This document shows positions 1-8,170 of a stretch of DNA of 37,858 bases, in pieces; positions within the stretch are counted from its first letter, which is position 1; each line of letters starts with the position of its first letter. The DNA lies in assembly GCF_025753815.1 (NCBI RefSeq), contig NZ_JAOWRF010000192.1, positions 1 to 37,858 on the forward strand. The letters run 5' to 3'. Origin of the DNA: Plectonema radiosum NIES-515. GTDB lineage: Bacteria; Cyanobacteriota; Cyanobacteriia; Cyanobacteriales; Nostocaceae. A program made the translations under genes and the position numbers. The notes beneath the pieces are model-generated. The model worked only from the letters and a program-made list of their open reading frames with translations. It was not told where the DNA came from and ran no database searches.

Positions 1-345
1 CCCCTGTCCCCCTGTCTCCAAGGAGTCCCCTGCCATCCGGTGTGCCAAGGGTAAGTCCATAAACCGCACAGGGATGTTATTAGTTAAGGCGTAATGCAGT
101 GCTTGCCATTCGGGTGAGAAGATGGCGAAGGGATAATAAACGCAGTCTTGGGGTTTATCTGGTACATATATTAGTAATGCGACTGGTGGCTGCATTGCAG
201 GTGAACCGACCAGATGCAGTACTGATTCGGCATCGGGTGGTCCTTCGATGAGGATTGTATCTGGTTGGAGAGTTTCTAAGGCTTGACGCAGACTGCGTGC
301 TGAACCGGGACCGTGATGGCGGATACCGAAGATGTGGTGTGTCAT
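1..345 (-). CDS. DUF5682 family protein, N-terminal part (truncated by window edge)
   Basis: The reading frame is open from an ATG at 345 to the left edge, giving 115 residues without a stop. The N-terminus reads MTHHIFGIRHHGPGSARSL, followed by an LIEGPPDAES motif and a conserved FAxFSPEWQA-like stretch. This is how I remember the start of DUF5682 proteins, which occur beside MoxR ATPases, SWIM-domain proteins and DUF5691 proteins. Those three partners lie at 2654-6607 on the same strand, which supports the call. Molecular function is not established; the family is inferred to work with the MoxR ATPase and a vWA protein that would lie to the left. The C-terminal part cannot be judged. Confidence 0.75.
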   Translation of the reverse strand, partial: MTHHIFGIRHHGPGSARSLRQALETLQPDTILIEGPPDAESVLHLVGSPAMQPPVALLIYVPDKPQDCVYYPFAIFSPEWQALHYALTNNIPVRFMDLPLAHRMAGDSLETGGQG

Positions 346-429
346 GTTATTAATCTTTCCAGATATATCTCCAAGTATTAATCTGTTCTGGATTGTACTT
401 CTGGAAAATTTTCTATATGAGTAATTATT

Positions 430-540
430 TTAATATTTTAACCAGTTCTCTAGTGTGAGATTAGGAATATTTTCAAAATCTCGAATATTGTTAGTAACGA
501 TAATATAGGATTTATATTTGATTTTTGAACAAACACGTAG
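430..540 (-). pseudogene. VapC-type PIN-domain toxin, C-terminal remnant
   Basis: The minus strand ending at a TAA at 430-432 reads SYIIVTNNIRDFENIPNLTL, then ENWLKY. This matches the end of PIN-domain toxins (VTxNxREFxxIPxLxLENW), including the conserved T-x-N-x-(R/K)-D/E-F segment. Upstream, only about ten residues resembling an earlier PIN helix (RVCSKIK) are joined directly, so most of the domain is deleted. No start codon or antitoxin gene remains. Apart from this and the hairpin at 538-613, I see nothing in the gap 346-728. Confidence 0.6.
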
Positions 541-613
541 GGTGTGTTAGCGGCGAGAGTACGGCACCTTTTGTAAGGGCTTGGTGCCGTACTTTCGCCG
601 CTAACGCACCCTA
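538..613. repeat. 31-bp near-perfect inverted repeat (hairpin element)
   Basis: Arms 538-568 and 583-613 are inverted copies with two mismatches in the inner 30 bp, separated by a 14-nt loop. The arms begin TAGGGTG and contain GCGGCGA. The structure looks like a REP/MITE-type element rather than a terminator, because no T-run follows on either side. It abuts the VapC remnant. Confidence 0.75.
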
Positions 614-728
614 GAATACTTAAATTTTTTCATAAATCAAACCGGATTCCTATATCCTCTTTAGGGTTTTGATTAAGCAGCACAAATGTTAGTCTCAATA
701 ACTTTTTTGCGCTGCTCTCTTCCGATAT

Positions 729-2078
729 TTAGACAATGCTCAGATTATTCAAATTGCCTTTAAATCCGGTTATCTCAATGATGCTGTCTGTGCTTGCAGA
801 AAACCCAGCCGTACCATCATTAAGTGCTAGAAAGGTGCGATCTAACAGTCCATCGCGAAATCTAAAAGTGGAAGCACCATTGACCACAAAGTTACTGGGA
901 GTCAACACCTGCCCAATAGCAGTTTCAGTCAAAGCACTCACTGACCCCAACTTTCGGATTTGAGTGGCTGAAACCGCTTGAGTCGCATCGATAAAATCAA
1001 TACCGATCTCCAGGTCTTTAATCGCGTCGTAATTACCCAGTAAAGAATCTTTCAGCGATTGATACTGGAAGGTATCTGCGCCACTTCCACCCGTGAGCAG
1101 ATCGCCCCCTCCACCCCCGCGAATCGTGTCATTGCCTGCACCCCCATTGATGATGTCATTACCATTCACGGCGAAGAGGCTGTCATTTTTACTGGTGCCC
1201 GTGACCGTAAAGCGCTCGATACCCCCAAACTCGATGAAATCTAAGACGGCAGAGTTTGGAGTACTACTAACGTCACGCGAGGCAGTCCCATAAAAGCTAC
1301 TGCCATTGAACCGCATTCCCGTACCCGTGTCGCCAACCGAGTAGTCGATAATCAGATGATCCAGCCCATCACCACCAAATACGGTATCAGAACCCAATCC
1401 AGCATTAATTGTGTCGTTACCTGCACCTGTTTTAAAGAGGTCATTTTGTCGCAGGACAGTACCGTTGAGGATACCAGACTGGAGTATGGTATCGTTGCCA
1501 CTGCCTGTTTCCAGCGCAAACCGTTCAAAATTGGTCGCTCTGACAACTCCAGCAATGTTGATATCTTGAAGATTGGTAAGGTTGAGATTTGTTGTTTGGC
1601 TCGAAAGGTCTAGCGCTAAGTAGTCAAAGCCAGCACCACCATCAAGAGTGCCAATGTTTCCTGCGAGCAGTCGGATTGCGCTCACCTCATCATTCCCCGC
1701 CCCAGCACGAATGACGCTGTTGGCGGTATGAAGACTAAAGGTGTCATCTTTACTGGTGCCAGTAACCGTAAACTGCTCGATGTCATAAAAAAGGATGGAG
1801 TCTAGTGTCTTCTTACTATTCGTACTGTCCGTCCATCTCCGGGCAGAACTGACAGTATTGAAGTTTACCCCCGTGCCCGTATCCCCAATCGAGTAGTCTA
1901 GAATGAGATGATCAATACCTGTCCCACCATAAACGTAGTCTATTTCACCCAATCCAGGGTTAATTGTATCGTTGCCGCCATTGGTTCTAATGATGTCATT
2001 ACTGCGAAAGACTGCACCATTAACCAGGGTGGGTCTGATGACGGTATCGTTGCCGTTGCCTGTGGTAATATTTTCCAT
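729..2078 (-). CDS. RTX calcium-binding repeat protein with C-terminal bluetail-type domain
   Basis: This is a predicted secreted or surface protein of 449 residues. It is built of glycine/aspartate-rich RTX nonapeptides (GGxGxDxUx), for example TGAGNDTIN, GGAGNDTIRG and LTGGSGADTF, which bind calcium and fold as a beta-roll. Two halves repeat each other: residues about 6-115 and 195-300 both run GNDT...NDxxxTxxGNDTIN...DHLIxDYSxGDTGTG. The last ~110 residues (after ADTFQY) end in a TFLALNDGTAGF and IIEITGF block typical of the cyanobacterial bluetail domain, thought to mark surface proteins. There is no N-terminal signal peptide, as expected for RTX proteins exported by type I secretion; no transporter genes are nearby. 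No good ribosome site precedes the ATG. The gene sits between moxR and the DUF5682 gene and probably arrived as an insertion. Confidence 0.85.
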   Translation of the reverse strand: MENITTGNGNDTVIRPTLVNGAVFRSNDIIRTNGGNDTINPGLGEIDYVYGGTGIDHLILDYSIGDTGTGVNFNTVSSARRWTDSTNSKKTLDSILFYDIEQFTVTGTSKDDTFSLHTANSVIRAGAGNDEVSAIRLLAGNIGTLDGGAGFDYLALDLSSQTTNLNLTNLQDINIAGVVRATNFERFALETGSGNDTILQSGILNGTVLRQNDLFKTGAGNDTINAGLGSDTVFGGDGLDHLIIDYSVGDTGTGMRFNGSSFYGTASRDVSSTPNSAVLDFIEFGGIERFTVTGTSKNDSLFAVNGNDIINGGAGNDTIRGGGGGDLLTGGSGADTFQYQSLKDSLLGNYDAIKDLEIGIDFIDATQAVSATQIRKLGSVSALTETAIGQVLTPSNFVVNGASTFRFRDGLLDRTFLALNDGTAGFSASTDSIIEITGFKGNLNNLSIV

Positions 2079-2441
2079 AATTTCAATGCGCTTTTAGTGT
2101 ACGTTAAAGGCGATCGCTGTAGTAGTCAAAAATTGGAGTTAAGAGCAAAACTGGGTAACAAATAAGGCTAGACCTTAGACTGCTACCAATTTTGTGTCTC
2201 GCAAACTTCAAACACACTCTATAGGAAAAATAAGAGCCATCTTTATAAAGAGTTGAGCGGCATCTCCGGCGAAACACCGACTGTTAAAGAGGAGTCGCTT
2301 ACAACAACTTATTGTTATGACAATGCTGTTTGGATACTAACACATTATAATCTTTTTATACATTTACGAGAGGGAAATACTTATTTTTCCAAAAATTATT
2401 TGACAGTTGATTCACCTATCAACAACCAAGATATAAACATT

Positions 2442-2559
2442 TTGGCATTGCTGAATTGATGCATGAATACGGATGTAGAGACGTTCCGCGCCCTACGTCT
2501 CTACAAGGATTTTGGTATTATGTAAAATCATTTACACGCCCCGGATTCAGCAACGCCAA
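2442..2559. repeat. MITE-like element with terminal inverted repeats
   Basis: Ends 2442-2457 and 2544-2559 are inverted copies (14 of 16 match), reading TTGGC-TTGCTGAAT. A perfect 10-bp inner hairpin lies at 2475-2484/2495-2504 (GTAGAGACGT). ACATT stands just outside the left end and again at the right junction, a possible 5-bp target duplication. The element is too short to code for a protein. It lies in the 2079-2653 gap between the RTX gene and moxR; I see nothing else in that gap. Confidence 0.6.
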
Positions 2560-2653
2560 CATTTTTAACATATATTCATATTGGGTTGCGCTTCACTTCA
2601 CCCAACCTACAAATCTTAACTTTGCGTCTTTGCGGCTTTGCGTGAGATTTCCT

Positions 2654-3796
2654 CTAAGATACCTCCCGACAAGCGCGATATAAATCCTTCCACCCATCCC
2701 TTTCTTTCACCACCGTTTCCAAATACTCCCGCCAAACTACTTTATCCTGCACTGGGTCTTTAATCACCGCCCCAATCAACCCAGAAGCAACATCTGCTGC
2801 TTGTAAATTTCCATCGCCAAAATGCGCCGATAGCGCTATACCATGATTAACAACAGAAATAACTTCCGCTGTACTCAAAGTGCTACTAGGGGATTTAATC
2901 TTGGTTTTCCCATCTTCCGTAACCCCGCTACGCAATTCCCTAAATATAGTCACAATGCGGCGAATTTCTTCCAACGCTGGGGGTTCGGCTGGCAATTCTA
3001 AAGCCTTTCCCAAACTTTCCACCCGCAACTGCACAATTTCCACTTCTTCATCTACAGTCTTTGGTAAAGGCAAAACTACCGTGTTAAAACGGCGTTTCAA
3101 AGCGCTAGAAAGTTCATTTACACCCTTATCGCGGTCATTTGCAGTGGCAATCACACTAAAACCCTTCCGCGCTTGCACCTGGGAATTAAGTTCCGGTATC
3201 GGCAGTGTTTTCTCGGAAAGCACAGTAATTAATGTATCTTGCACATCAGCGGGAATGCGCGTCAATTCTTCCACACGGGCAATTTTACCATCTTCCATCG
3301 CCCGCATCAACGGACTTTGAACCAAAGCCGCCATCGAAGGACCATCAGCCAACAATTTGGCATAATTCCAACCATAACGAATCGCTTCCTCACTCGTCCC
3401 AGCCGTACCCTGAATTAACAGCGTCGAATCACCAGAAATCGCTGCTGCTAAATGTTCAGAAAGCCAAGATTTTGCCGTTCCCGGTACACCAAGCAACAAC
3501 AAAGCCCTATCCGTCGTCAAAGTAGCCGTCGCAACCTCAATTATCCGCCTATCCCCAATATACTTCGGCGAAACCTCAAACCCATTATCCAACCTCCCAC
3601 CCAAAACATACATTACCACCGCCCAAGGCGACAACCTCCAATTCGGCGGACATTGCTTATTATCAACCTTCCCCAACTCCTCCAACTCAACAGCAAACTC
3701 CTCCTCCGCATGTTCCCTCAACAAACTCGTCCTTTCCTCTTCCCCCTTCTTCCTTGGTGTCCTTGGCGCCTTGGCGGTTCGATTCTCTTCACTCAC
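2654..3796 (-). CDS. MoxR-family AAA+ ATPase
   Basis: This is a 380-residue cytoplasmic AAA+ protein of the MoxR group, which remodels or matures partner complexes, usually together with a vWA protein. Walker A is GVPGTAKS (103-110). The Walker B region is KIARVEELTR, with Glu-Glu in place of Asp-Glu, as I recall for this subfamily. Sensor 1 is ATANDRD (Asn220) and the arginine pair RR follows at 235-236. The start is a GTG at 3796, preceded by AAGAGG and overlapping the DUF5691 gene by 8 bp, so the two are probably translationally coupled. Residues 7-24 (AKAPRTPRKKGEE) are encoded by a copy of a common cyanobacterial intergenic repeat (CGCCAAGG...ACACCAAGG), so this N-terminus is unlikely to be part of the folded domain. 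Confidence 0.9.
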   Translation of the reverse strand: MSEENRTAKAPRTPRKKGEEERTSLLREHAEEEFAVELEELGKVDNKQCPPNWRLSPWAVVMYVLGGRLDNGFEVSPKYIGDRRIIEVATATLTTDRALLLLGVPGTAKSWLSEHLAAAISGDSTLLIQGTAGTSEEAIRYGWNYAKLLADGPSMAALVQSPLMRAMEDGKIARVEELTRIPADVQDTLITVLSEKTLPIPELNSQVQARKGFSVIATANDRDKGVNELSSALKRRFNTVVLPLPKTVDEEVEIVQLRVESLGKALELPAEPPALEEIRRIVTIFRELRSGVTEDGKTKIKSPSSTLSTAEVISVVNHGIALSAHFGDGNLQAADVASGLIGAVIKDPVQDKVVWREYLETVVKERDGWKDLYRACREVS

Positions 3797-5306
3797 CTCT
3801 TAACTCCTGTATCATCTCAAACCTAAACAACAACATAGCCAAAAACTCATTCACAAAACCTTGCCAAAACGAACCCTCCTCCACAACAGCCAACAACTCA
3901 CCAGCAGCTTCCATTACAGAAGGTTCCATATAAAGAGCGAAACGTTGAAAGAGCGATCGCATTCCCCATTGACAGTGCTTATCAGCTTCAATATATTTTC
4001 CTACACTTAACAGCACAAGCTGACTAACTTTTTCACTCCAAGGCATTTGATAATGCTTCAACAACGTATACGCCGGATGATTCACCGAAAGCAATTTACC
4101 TTGATTCTCCAACAATATCTGCAAAATCAAAGCATCCGCCTTATTCTGCCCTAAAAGCTTCAACAACCCAACAACCAACTCCTCACCATTGCCCAAATAA
4201 CTGTGATAAAACTTACTGGCATTTGGTAATAACACTTCCGCACACAAAGAATCTTGACTTTTCAAAGCTCCTGTTGCCCAAGCTTCTAACAGCATCTTTT
4301 CCCACTCATTACCATCCACAACTTGTAATAATTGCTGTGGCATCTTGCCCCAATTATTACACCAAAAACTAGGCGGTACGCAACAAAGCATTTGCAATAA
4401 TAAACTAGCTTTCTCCCCCAATGCAGAACTGTAGCGAGATTGATCGATGCCATCGCGAATCATTTGGCGATCGCACAAGACCGGCAAACTCACTTGCACA
4501 GAGTTGTGGTTAAATATAATCAAGGGGTGAACTCGCTCGATCATCCGCTGACACAATCTCGATTTTGGCAGCAATGAAAGCAACTTCGCGGCAATATCTC
4601 GCACTTGCTTGCGTTTGTCATCTAATGCAGCTTCTAAAAACGGCTCATCGTTCATACTCAAATTGATTTCTAAAGCTGCTAATAAACTCGCTCTCTCATC
4701 GCCACTTTCCTTTTTCCAAGTTTTTTGCAGTTTTTCTCGTGCTTGTTCTGGATTTTGTTCGCGGAGTCTTTGCAGTAGCGATCGCCTTGCCTCTTTACTA
4801 CCAATCTGCCAAGCTTTATCAGTAATTTCACTGTTTACATAATTCCAGTCTGGGTTCTGCTTTGCTAGCCAATATCCGCGCTTGCCCAAAACTGGTAAAA
4901 TGAAAACTCGTAAATTACTTTGCTTTTGCCCTAAGGTCAACAGTTGAGGCAAGTATTGTGAAGGAACTCTTCTTTTAGCGGCAGCTGCCACTGTTAACCA
5001 TTCTGGCAGAAGTTGGGCATTCCCACTTAATATCAAAGCTAGATGTTGCCGAGAAAGAAGACTGCAATCAAGTAATTCTTCTTCTTCACTTCTGTTTTGT
5101 AATGGTTGCTGATCGAAAGATATTTTACCAGCGCGTTGATAAAGAGCAAAAGCACCAGCCGCACTCAGTAAATTACCTTCTTTGTCGCTGCTATCCAAAC
5201 AACTCAAAATCTCACTTAACTTATTATCAGGTAGTATCGCTTTTAACCCTTGCCGTTCAGTACCGATTAATGCTGTTTTTACGACCTCTTGCCATAAGTG
5301 CTTCAT
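3789..5306 (-). CDS. DUF5691 family protein
   Basis: This 505-residue cytoplasmic protein is mostly alpha-helical and leucine-rich, with no signal peptide or membrane segment. It starts MKHLWQEVVKTALIGTERQGL, a form characteristic of DUF5691 (ALxGTxR near the N-terminus). The middle (about 160-300) looks like HEAT-type helical repeats (KARRSLLQRLREQNPEQARE, then ALDDKRKQVRDIAAKLLSLL). Its ATG overlaps the stop of the SWIM gene as ATGA, and its end overlaps the moxR GTG, so the three form a tightly coupled operon. Biochemical role is unknown; a scaffold for the MoxR complex is an inference. Confidence 0.8.
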   Translation of the reverse strand: MKHLWQEVVKTALIGTERQGLKAILPDNKLSEILSCLDSSDKEGNLLSAAGAFALYQRAGKISFDQQPLQNRSEEEELLDCSLLSRQHLALILSGNAQLLPEWLTVAAAAKRRVPSQYLPQLLTLGQKQSNLRVFILPVLGKRGYWLAKQNPDWNYVNSEITDKAWQIGSKEARRSLLQRLREQNPEQAREKLQKTWKKESGDERASLLAALEINLSMNDEPFLEAALDDKRKQVRDIAAKLLSLLPKSRLCQRMIERVHPLIIFNHNSVQVSLPVLCDRQMIRDGIDQSRYSSALGEKASLLLQMLCCVPPSFWCNNWGKMPQQLLQVVDGNEWEKMLLEAWATGALKSQDSLCAEVLLPNASKFYHSYLGNGEELVVGLLKLLGQNKADALILQILLENQGKLLSVNHPAYTLLKHYQMPWSEKVSQLVLLSVGKYIEADKHCQWGMRSLFQRFALYMEPSVMEAAGELLAVVEEGSFWQGFVNEFLAMLLFRFEMIQELRGE

Positions 5307-6607
5307 AATTTTTCAAGTGTGACAAAGACATTTTCTGCATATACACTTAAAGGAAGAAAGCGATCGCCATTCCATTCCCCAAATATTCCAACCGCATGTC
5401 CACCGCTGAGTGCCAATAATTGCCATGTTTGTTGAGAACTTAAGCCAGTTGTAGATAGCATATATCCATCGGCATCACGCACAGCACGACAGTTCCCATC
5501 ATTAAACACAGGCATTACAGCTTGTAACGCTACAGGAAACTGCTCGATCCAAGGATTTTGTGCCAAGGCTTTAGCGTAAGCTGTCATCATGTGTTGGATA
5601 CTACCAAATCCTGGCATTTTGTCCACCGGATCTGCTGGGTTATGATGAATTTTTATAAGCGATCGCAACGGATAAGCACTCTCGAAAAATACTAACTCTG
5701 CATCTATACTAGTTCCTGGAATCAAGGTAGTATCTAATGGTTGACTGCCATAAGCAAAGTTAAGAATTAATGCTGGTTGTTGACTTTGTTCGCCCCATAA
5801 CCAATTAAACTGCGATCGCAATTTATCTTCTTCGGTGATGCGTTGACCTAAAATTAACCAGCGATCGCGCACACCTGAGGACGTTAATAATTCTTCTTGA
5901 TTCTGCGTCCAGCCAATTTGGGTACGGATGTCTGCTTGCATTTCGGCTGGGAAAGTTTCCAAACGTTTAAAGCCGGAAATTAACAAATAAACACGTCCCA
6001 ACTGTGTCAACAGCCTTTCTTCCCACCCGATACCAGAATGTGGTATGCTTGCTATCTGACGCAGCATCCGAGCAACCCCCGACGCTTGAGCATCTACAAG
6101 CCTCGCTGCTGCGGTATCCCAAAAGCTGTAAGGTTGCCCAAGGGCAACAGCTAATCCCTGACGTACCAAATCACGCAACCAAAGTTCTAAATCCTGCATT
6201 CCCGCAGTTACTTTGTTGTAGCGCATCTGGGCACGCTTTGCTTGAGCGACTGTATCAACTACTTTCTTTGTATCTGGTTTGTCTTTGGGAATATCAAGAC
6301 TAATTTTTTGTGGCAAAGTTTTTTCTGTAAAAGCATCTTTTTGATCGGCAAAAAGCAAAAACAAACCGATTGCGTGTTTACATGGTGTTTTGTGACTGGG
6401 ACAATTACATTTAAAAGCAAGTTCTGTCAGATCAATCTGTGTTCGGTAAGGATTGCTACCGCTACCTTGACACTCACCCCAAATAGCTTGTTCGTTGTAA
6501 CCCAACGATAACCATAAAGAACGCACTGCTAGAACTTGAGCATTAAGTGCGGAACTGGTATCTGGTGCTAGCGCTATAATTTGTTCCTGAGTCCAGATTA
6601 GAGACAT
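5303..6607 (-). CDS. SWIM zinc-finger family protein
   Basis: This 434-residue protein has a SWIM motif at residues 67-78: Cys67-x-Cys69-x6-Cys76-x-His78, in CNCPSHKTPCKHAIGL. SWIM fingers bind zinc and commonly mediate nucleic-acid or protein contacts. The remainder is alpha/beta with no recognisable catalytic motif. It is the first gene of the leftward SWIM-DUF5691-MoxR operon. The ATG at 6607 is followed by MSLIWTQEQIIALAPD, a good match for the family start. The role in the MoxR cluster is unproven. Confidence 0.85.
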   Translation of the reverse strand: MSLIWTQEQIIALAPDTSSALNAQVLAVRSLWLSLGYNEQAIWGECQGSGSNPYRTQIDLTELAFKCNCPSHKTPCKHAIGLFLLFADQKDAFTEKTLPQKISLDIPKDKPDTKKVVDTVAQAKRAQMRYNKVTAGMQDLELWLRDLVRQGLAVALGQPYSFWDTAAARLVDAQASGVARMLRQIASIPHSGIGWEERLLTQLGRVYLLISGFKRLETFPAEMQADIRTQIGWTQNQEELLTSSGVRDRWLILGQRITEEDKLRSQFNWLWGEQSQQPALILNFAYGSQPLDTTLIPGTSIDAELVFFESAYPLRSLIKIHHNPADPVDKMPGFGSIQHMMTAYAKALAQNPWIEQFPVALQAVMPVFNDGNCRAVRDADGYMLSTTGLSSQQTWQLLALSGGHAVGIFGEWNGDRFLPLSVYAENVFVTLEKL

Positions 6608-6693
6608 GGGTATTGTTGCTGAGTGCGCTGTGATAAGTGCGTTTTCTGGTTTCTGTCAAGTTTTTCATAGTTTTGTCAAAAGTCCATTCTCCA

Positions 6694-7020
6694 TTAAACC
6701 TTCTTTTCGTTATCGGTGGTGAATTCCCTTGGTTCATAATAACGGCAACCTTCACAAGGTCCTGATGGGTTGACAGCACAGCGTACATAGCCAGATTTAG
6801 CATTATATCGGCAACTGATGTCACCGATGAGATAACCGACTCCTTCGAGATAATAGCGATCGCTTAAACCAAGTCGAGAATTTTGCCCTAGTTGCGTTCT
6901 GGGAAAGCTCATAGTAGCTTGTCTCATTTGCGTTTCTCTTTGCATATGACTTTTGCGAATCATCCACAAAGAGAACAGTGCCGGTAAGAAAGCAACAGCA
7001 ATAATCAAGAAAATGTTCAC
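6694..7020 (-). CDS. DUF6464 family protein, N-terminally anchored
   Basis: This 108-residue protein begins with a hydrophobic segment (FLIIAVAFLPALFSLWMI, about residues 4-21), a likely membrane anchor. A basic stretch follows, then a compact C-terminal module, YLIGDISCRYNAKSGYVRC, ending in GPCEGCRYYE. Four cysteines there suggest a small metal-binding or disulfide knuckle. The pattern is that of the cyanobacterial DUF6464 family, of unknown function. The start is a GTG at 7020; no in-frame ATG lies upstream. A longer frame at 6543-6824 overlapping it is a shadow. Confidence 0.7.
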   Translation of the reverse strand: MNIFLIIAVAFLPALFSLWMIRKSHMQRETQMRQATMSFPRTQLGQNSRLGLSDRYYLEGVGYLIGDISCRYNAKSGYVRCAVNPSGPCEGCRYYEPREFTTDNEKKV

Positions 7021-7373
7021 CTGATCTTTACTTGTTTTTAGGTTATATTTTCAAATCGTAAAACACTTGCAACAATCCAGAGTCTTAGGTTTTAACATCT
7101 TTCAACGAAGAAGTGTTGTATCGCGATCGCGATCGCGCTTCTAAGAGGATATGAGTTAAGTCATATCATGGGAGCGCAAATCACACATACGCTCCAAGAC
7201 GTTCCACCGGAACGTCTCTACGACGGTAGGTATATTTTTATTACTGTTAATTAAACGCACATCATATCATAAGGTGCTCATGCGTAGTGAAAGGCACTAT
7301 ATTTTTGGTTTCAGTCCGTGACCCTCAAACCAAGGAGAAAATATTTAATTTTCTTTAAAAAAATTATTGAAAT
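7021..7373. other. Non-coding stretch with small palindromes
   Basis: No gene is visible. Two HIP1 octamers overlap at 7123-7136 (GCGATCGCGATCGC). A 9-bp perfect inverted repeat with a 3-nt loop lies at 7197-7205/7209-7217 (AGACGTTCC), the same family as the hairpin inside 2442-2559. Nothing else stands out. Confidence 0.55.
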
Positions 7374-7919
7374 TCAATATTCAGTCAATCTTGGATAATT
7401 TTTCCGCCATCTTTCCAGCTTATCGATAGAAATTGATTTAGTTACGACATTAACATCATTTCCTCGCCAATCAAGTTCTGAATCTGTTGTAAAAACACCA
7501 CACTCTAATTGTTCTAATTCAATATTCCAATATTGACTAAATCTATTTTTTAAAGTTATCACTTGTTCAAATACTTTATTTCTGTGTTTATTTCTTCTTT
7601 TTCTTTCGGTTGCACCGGTTGCTTCTGTATCAATAAATTTAGTTTCAATTAAAAATAAACTACCAGTATACGTTAAAAAAACAAAATCACACTTGCCTAA
7701 ATCTGTATAATCAGAAATTGGAGATTTTTCAAATAGAAGTAGTTCTGAACATAAAGGAAATAAGTCTTTAAGATTCAAAAATAAATAAGCTTGTAATAGA
7801 AGTTCTTTGTCATAAGGAAAGACAATAACTCCTTGAAAAAATCTTTTAATATTTTCCTGAGTTTGAGGCTGAATTTGTTTACAATAATAAACAAATTGAT
7901 TTAGCTCATTTACGGTCAT
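7374..7919 (-). CDS. PD-(D/E)XK nuclease-like protein
   Basis: This 181-residue protein has the core signature of the restriction-endonuclease-like fold. Asp78 is in LGKCDFVFL, then a beta-strand SLFLIETKF carries Glu92-x-Lys94, and a helix HRNKVFEQVITLKNRF follows, a typical place for a core Gln/Arg. This Asp...Glu-x-Lys arrangement is the usual Mg-binding site. The N-terminal 70 residues are helical. No methylase, helicase or toxin partner is adjacent, so it is an orphan; whether it cuts DNA or is a defence or transposon relic is unknown. The ATG at 7919 is preferred over a TTG one codon upstream. Codon use is AT-richer than in its neighbours, suggesting transfer. Confidence 0.55.
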   Translation of the reverse strand: MTVNELNQFVYYCKQIQPQTQENIKRFFQGVIVFPYDKELLLQAYLFLNLKDLFPLCSELLLFEKSPISDYTDLGKCDFVFLTYTGSLFLIETKFIDTEATGATERKRRNKHRNKVFEQVITLKNRFSQYWNIELEQLECGVFTTDSELDWRGNDVNVVTKSISIDKLERWRKNYPRLTEY

Positions 7920-8170
7920 CAATTTTTTTTTGCTCCTTCCCCTGGTTGCCGCTATCTAGTCACGGCATTAAAAAATACCATTTTATCAAGGGAATTATCA
8001 TCAGCATAAGTAACTAAAAAAAACTAATTTCTACTAGAGAGACTACGGCAAATTACTGATGAAGGAGCCAATAAAGAGGGGGAAAGGAGAAAGGAAAAAA
8101 GGCAAAGGGAATAAAAACAAGTTTCAGAATTTCACTTGCCCAATGCCCAATGCGAGGGTGCCCATTGCAC

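Noticed and set aside
6543-6824. 93-residue minus-strand frame
   Set aside because: It overlaps both the SWIM and DUF6464 genes and has no protein-like features.
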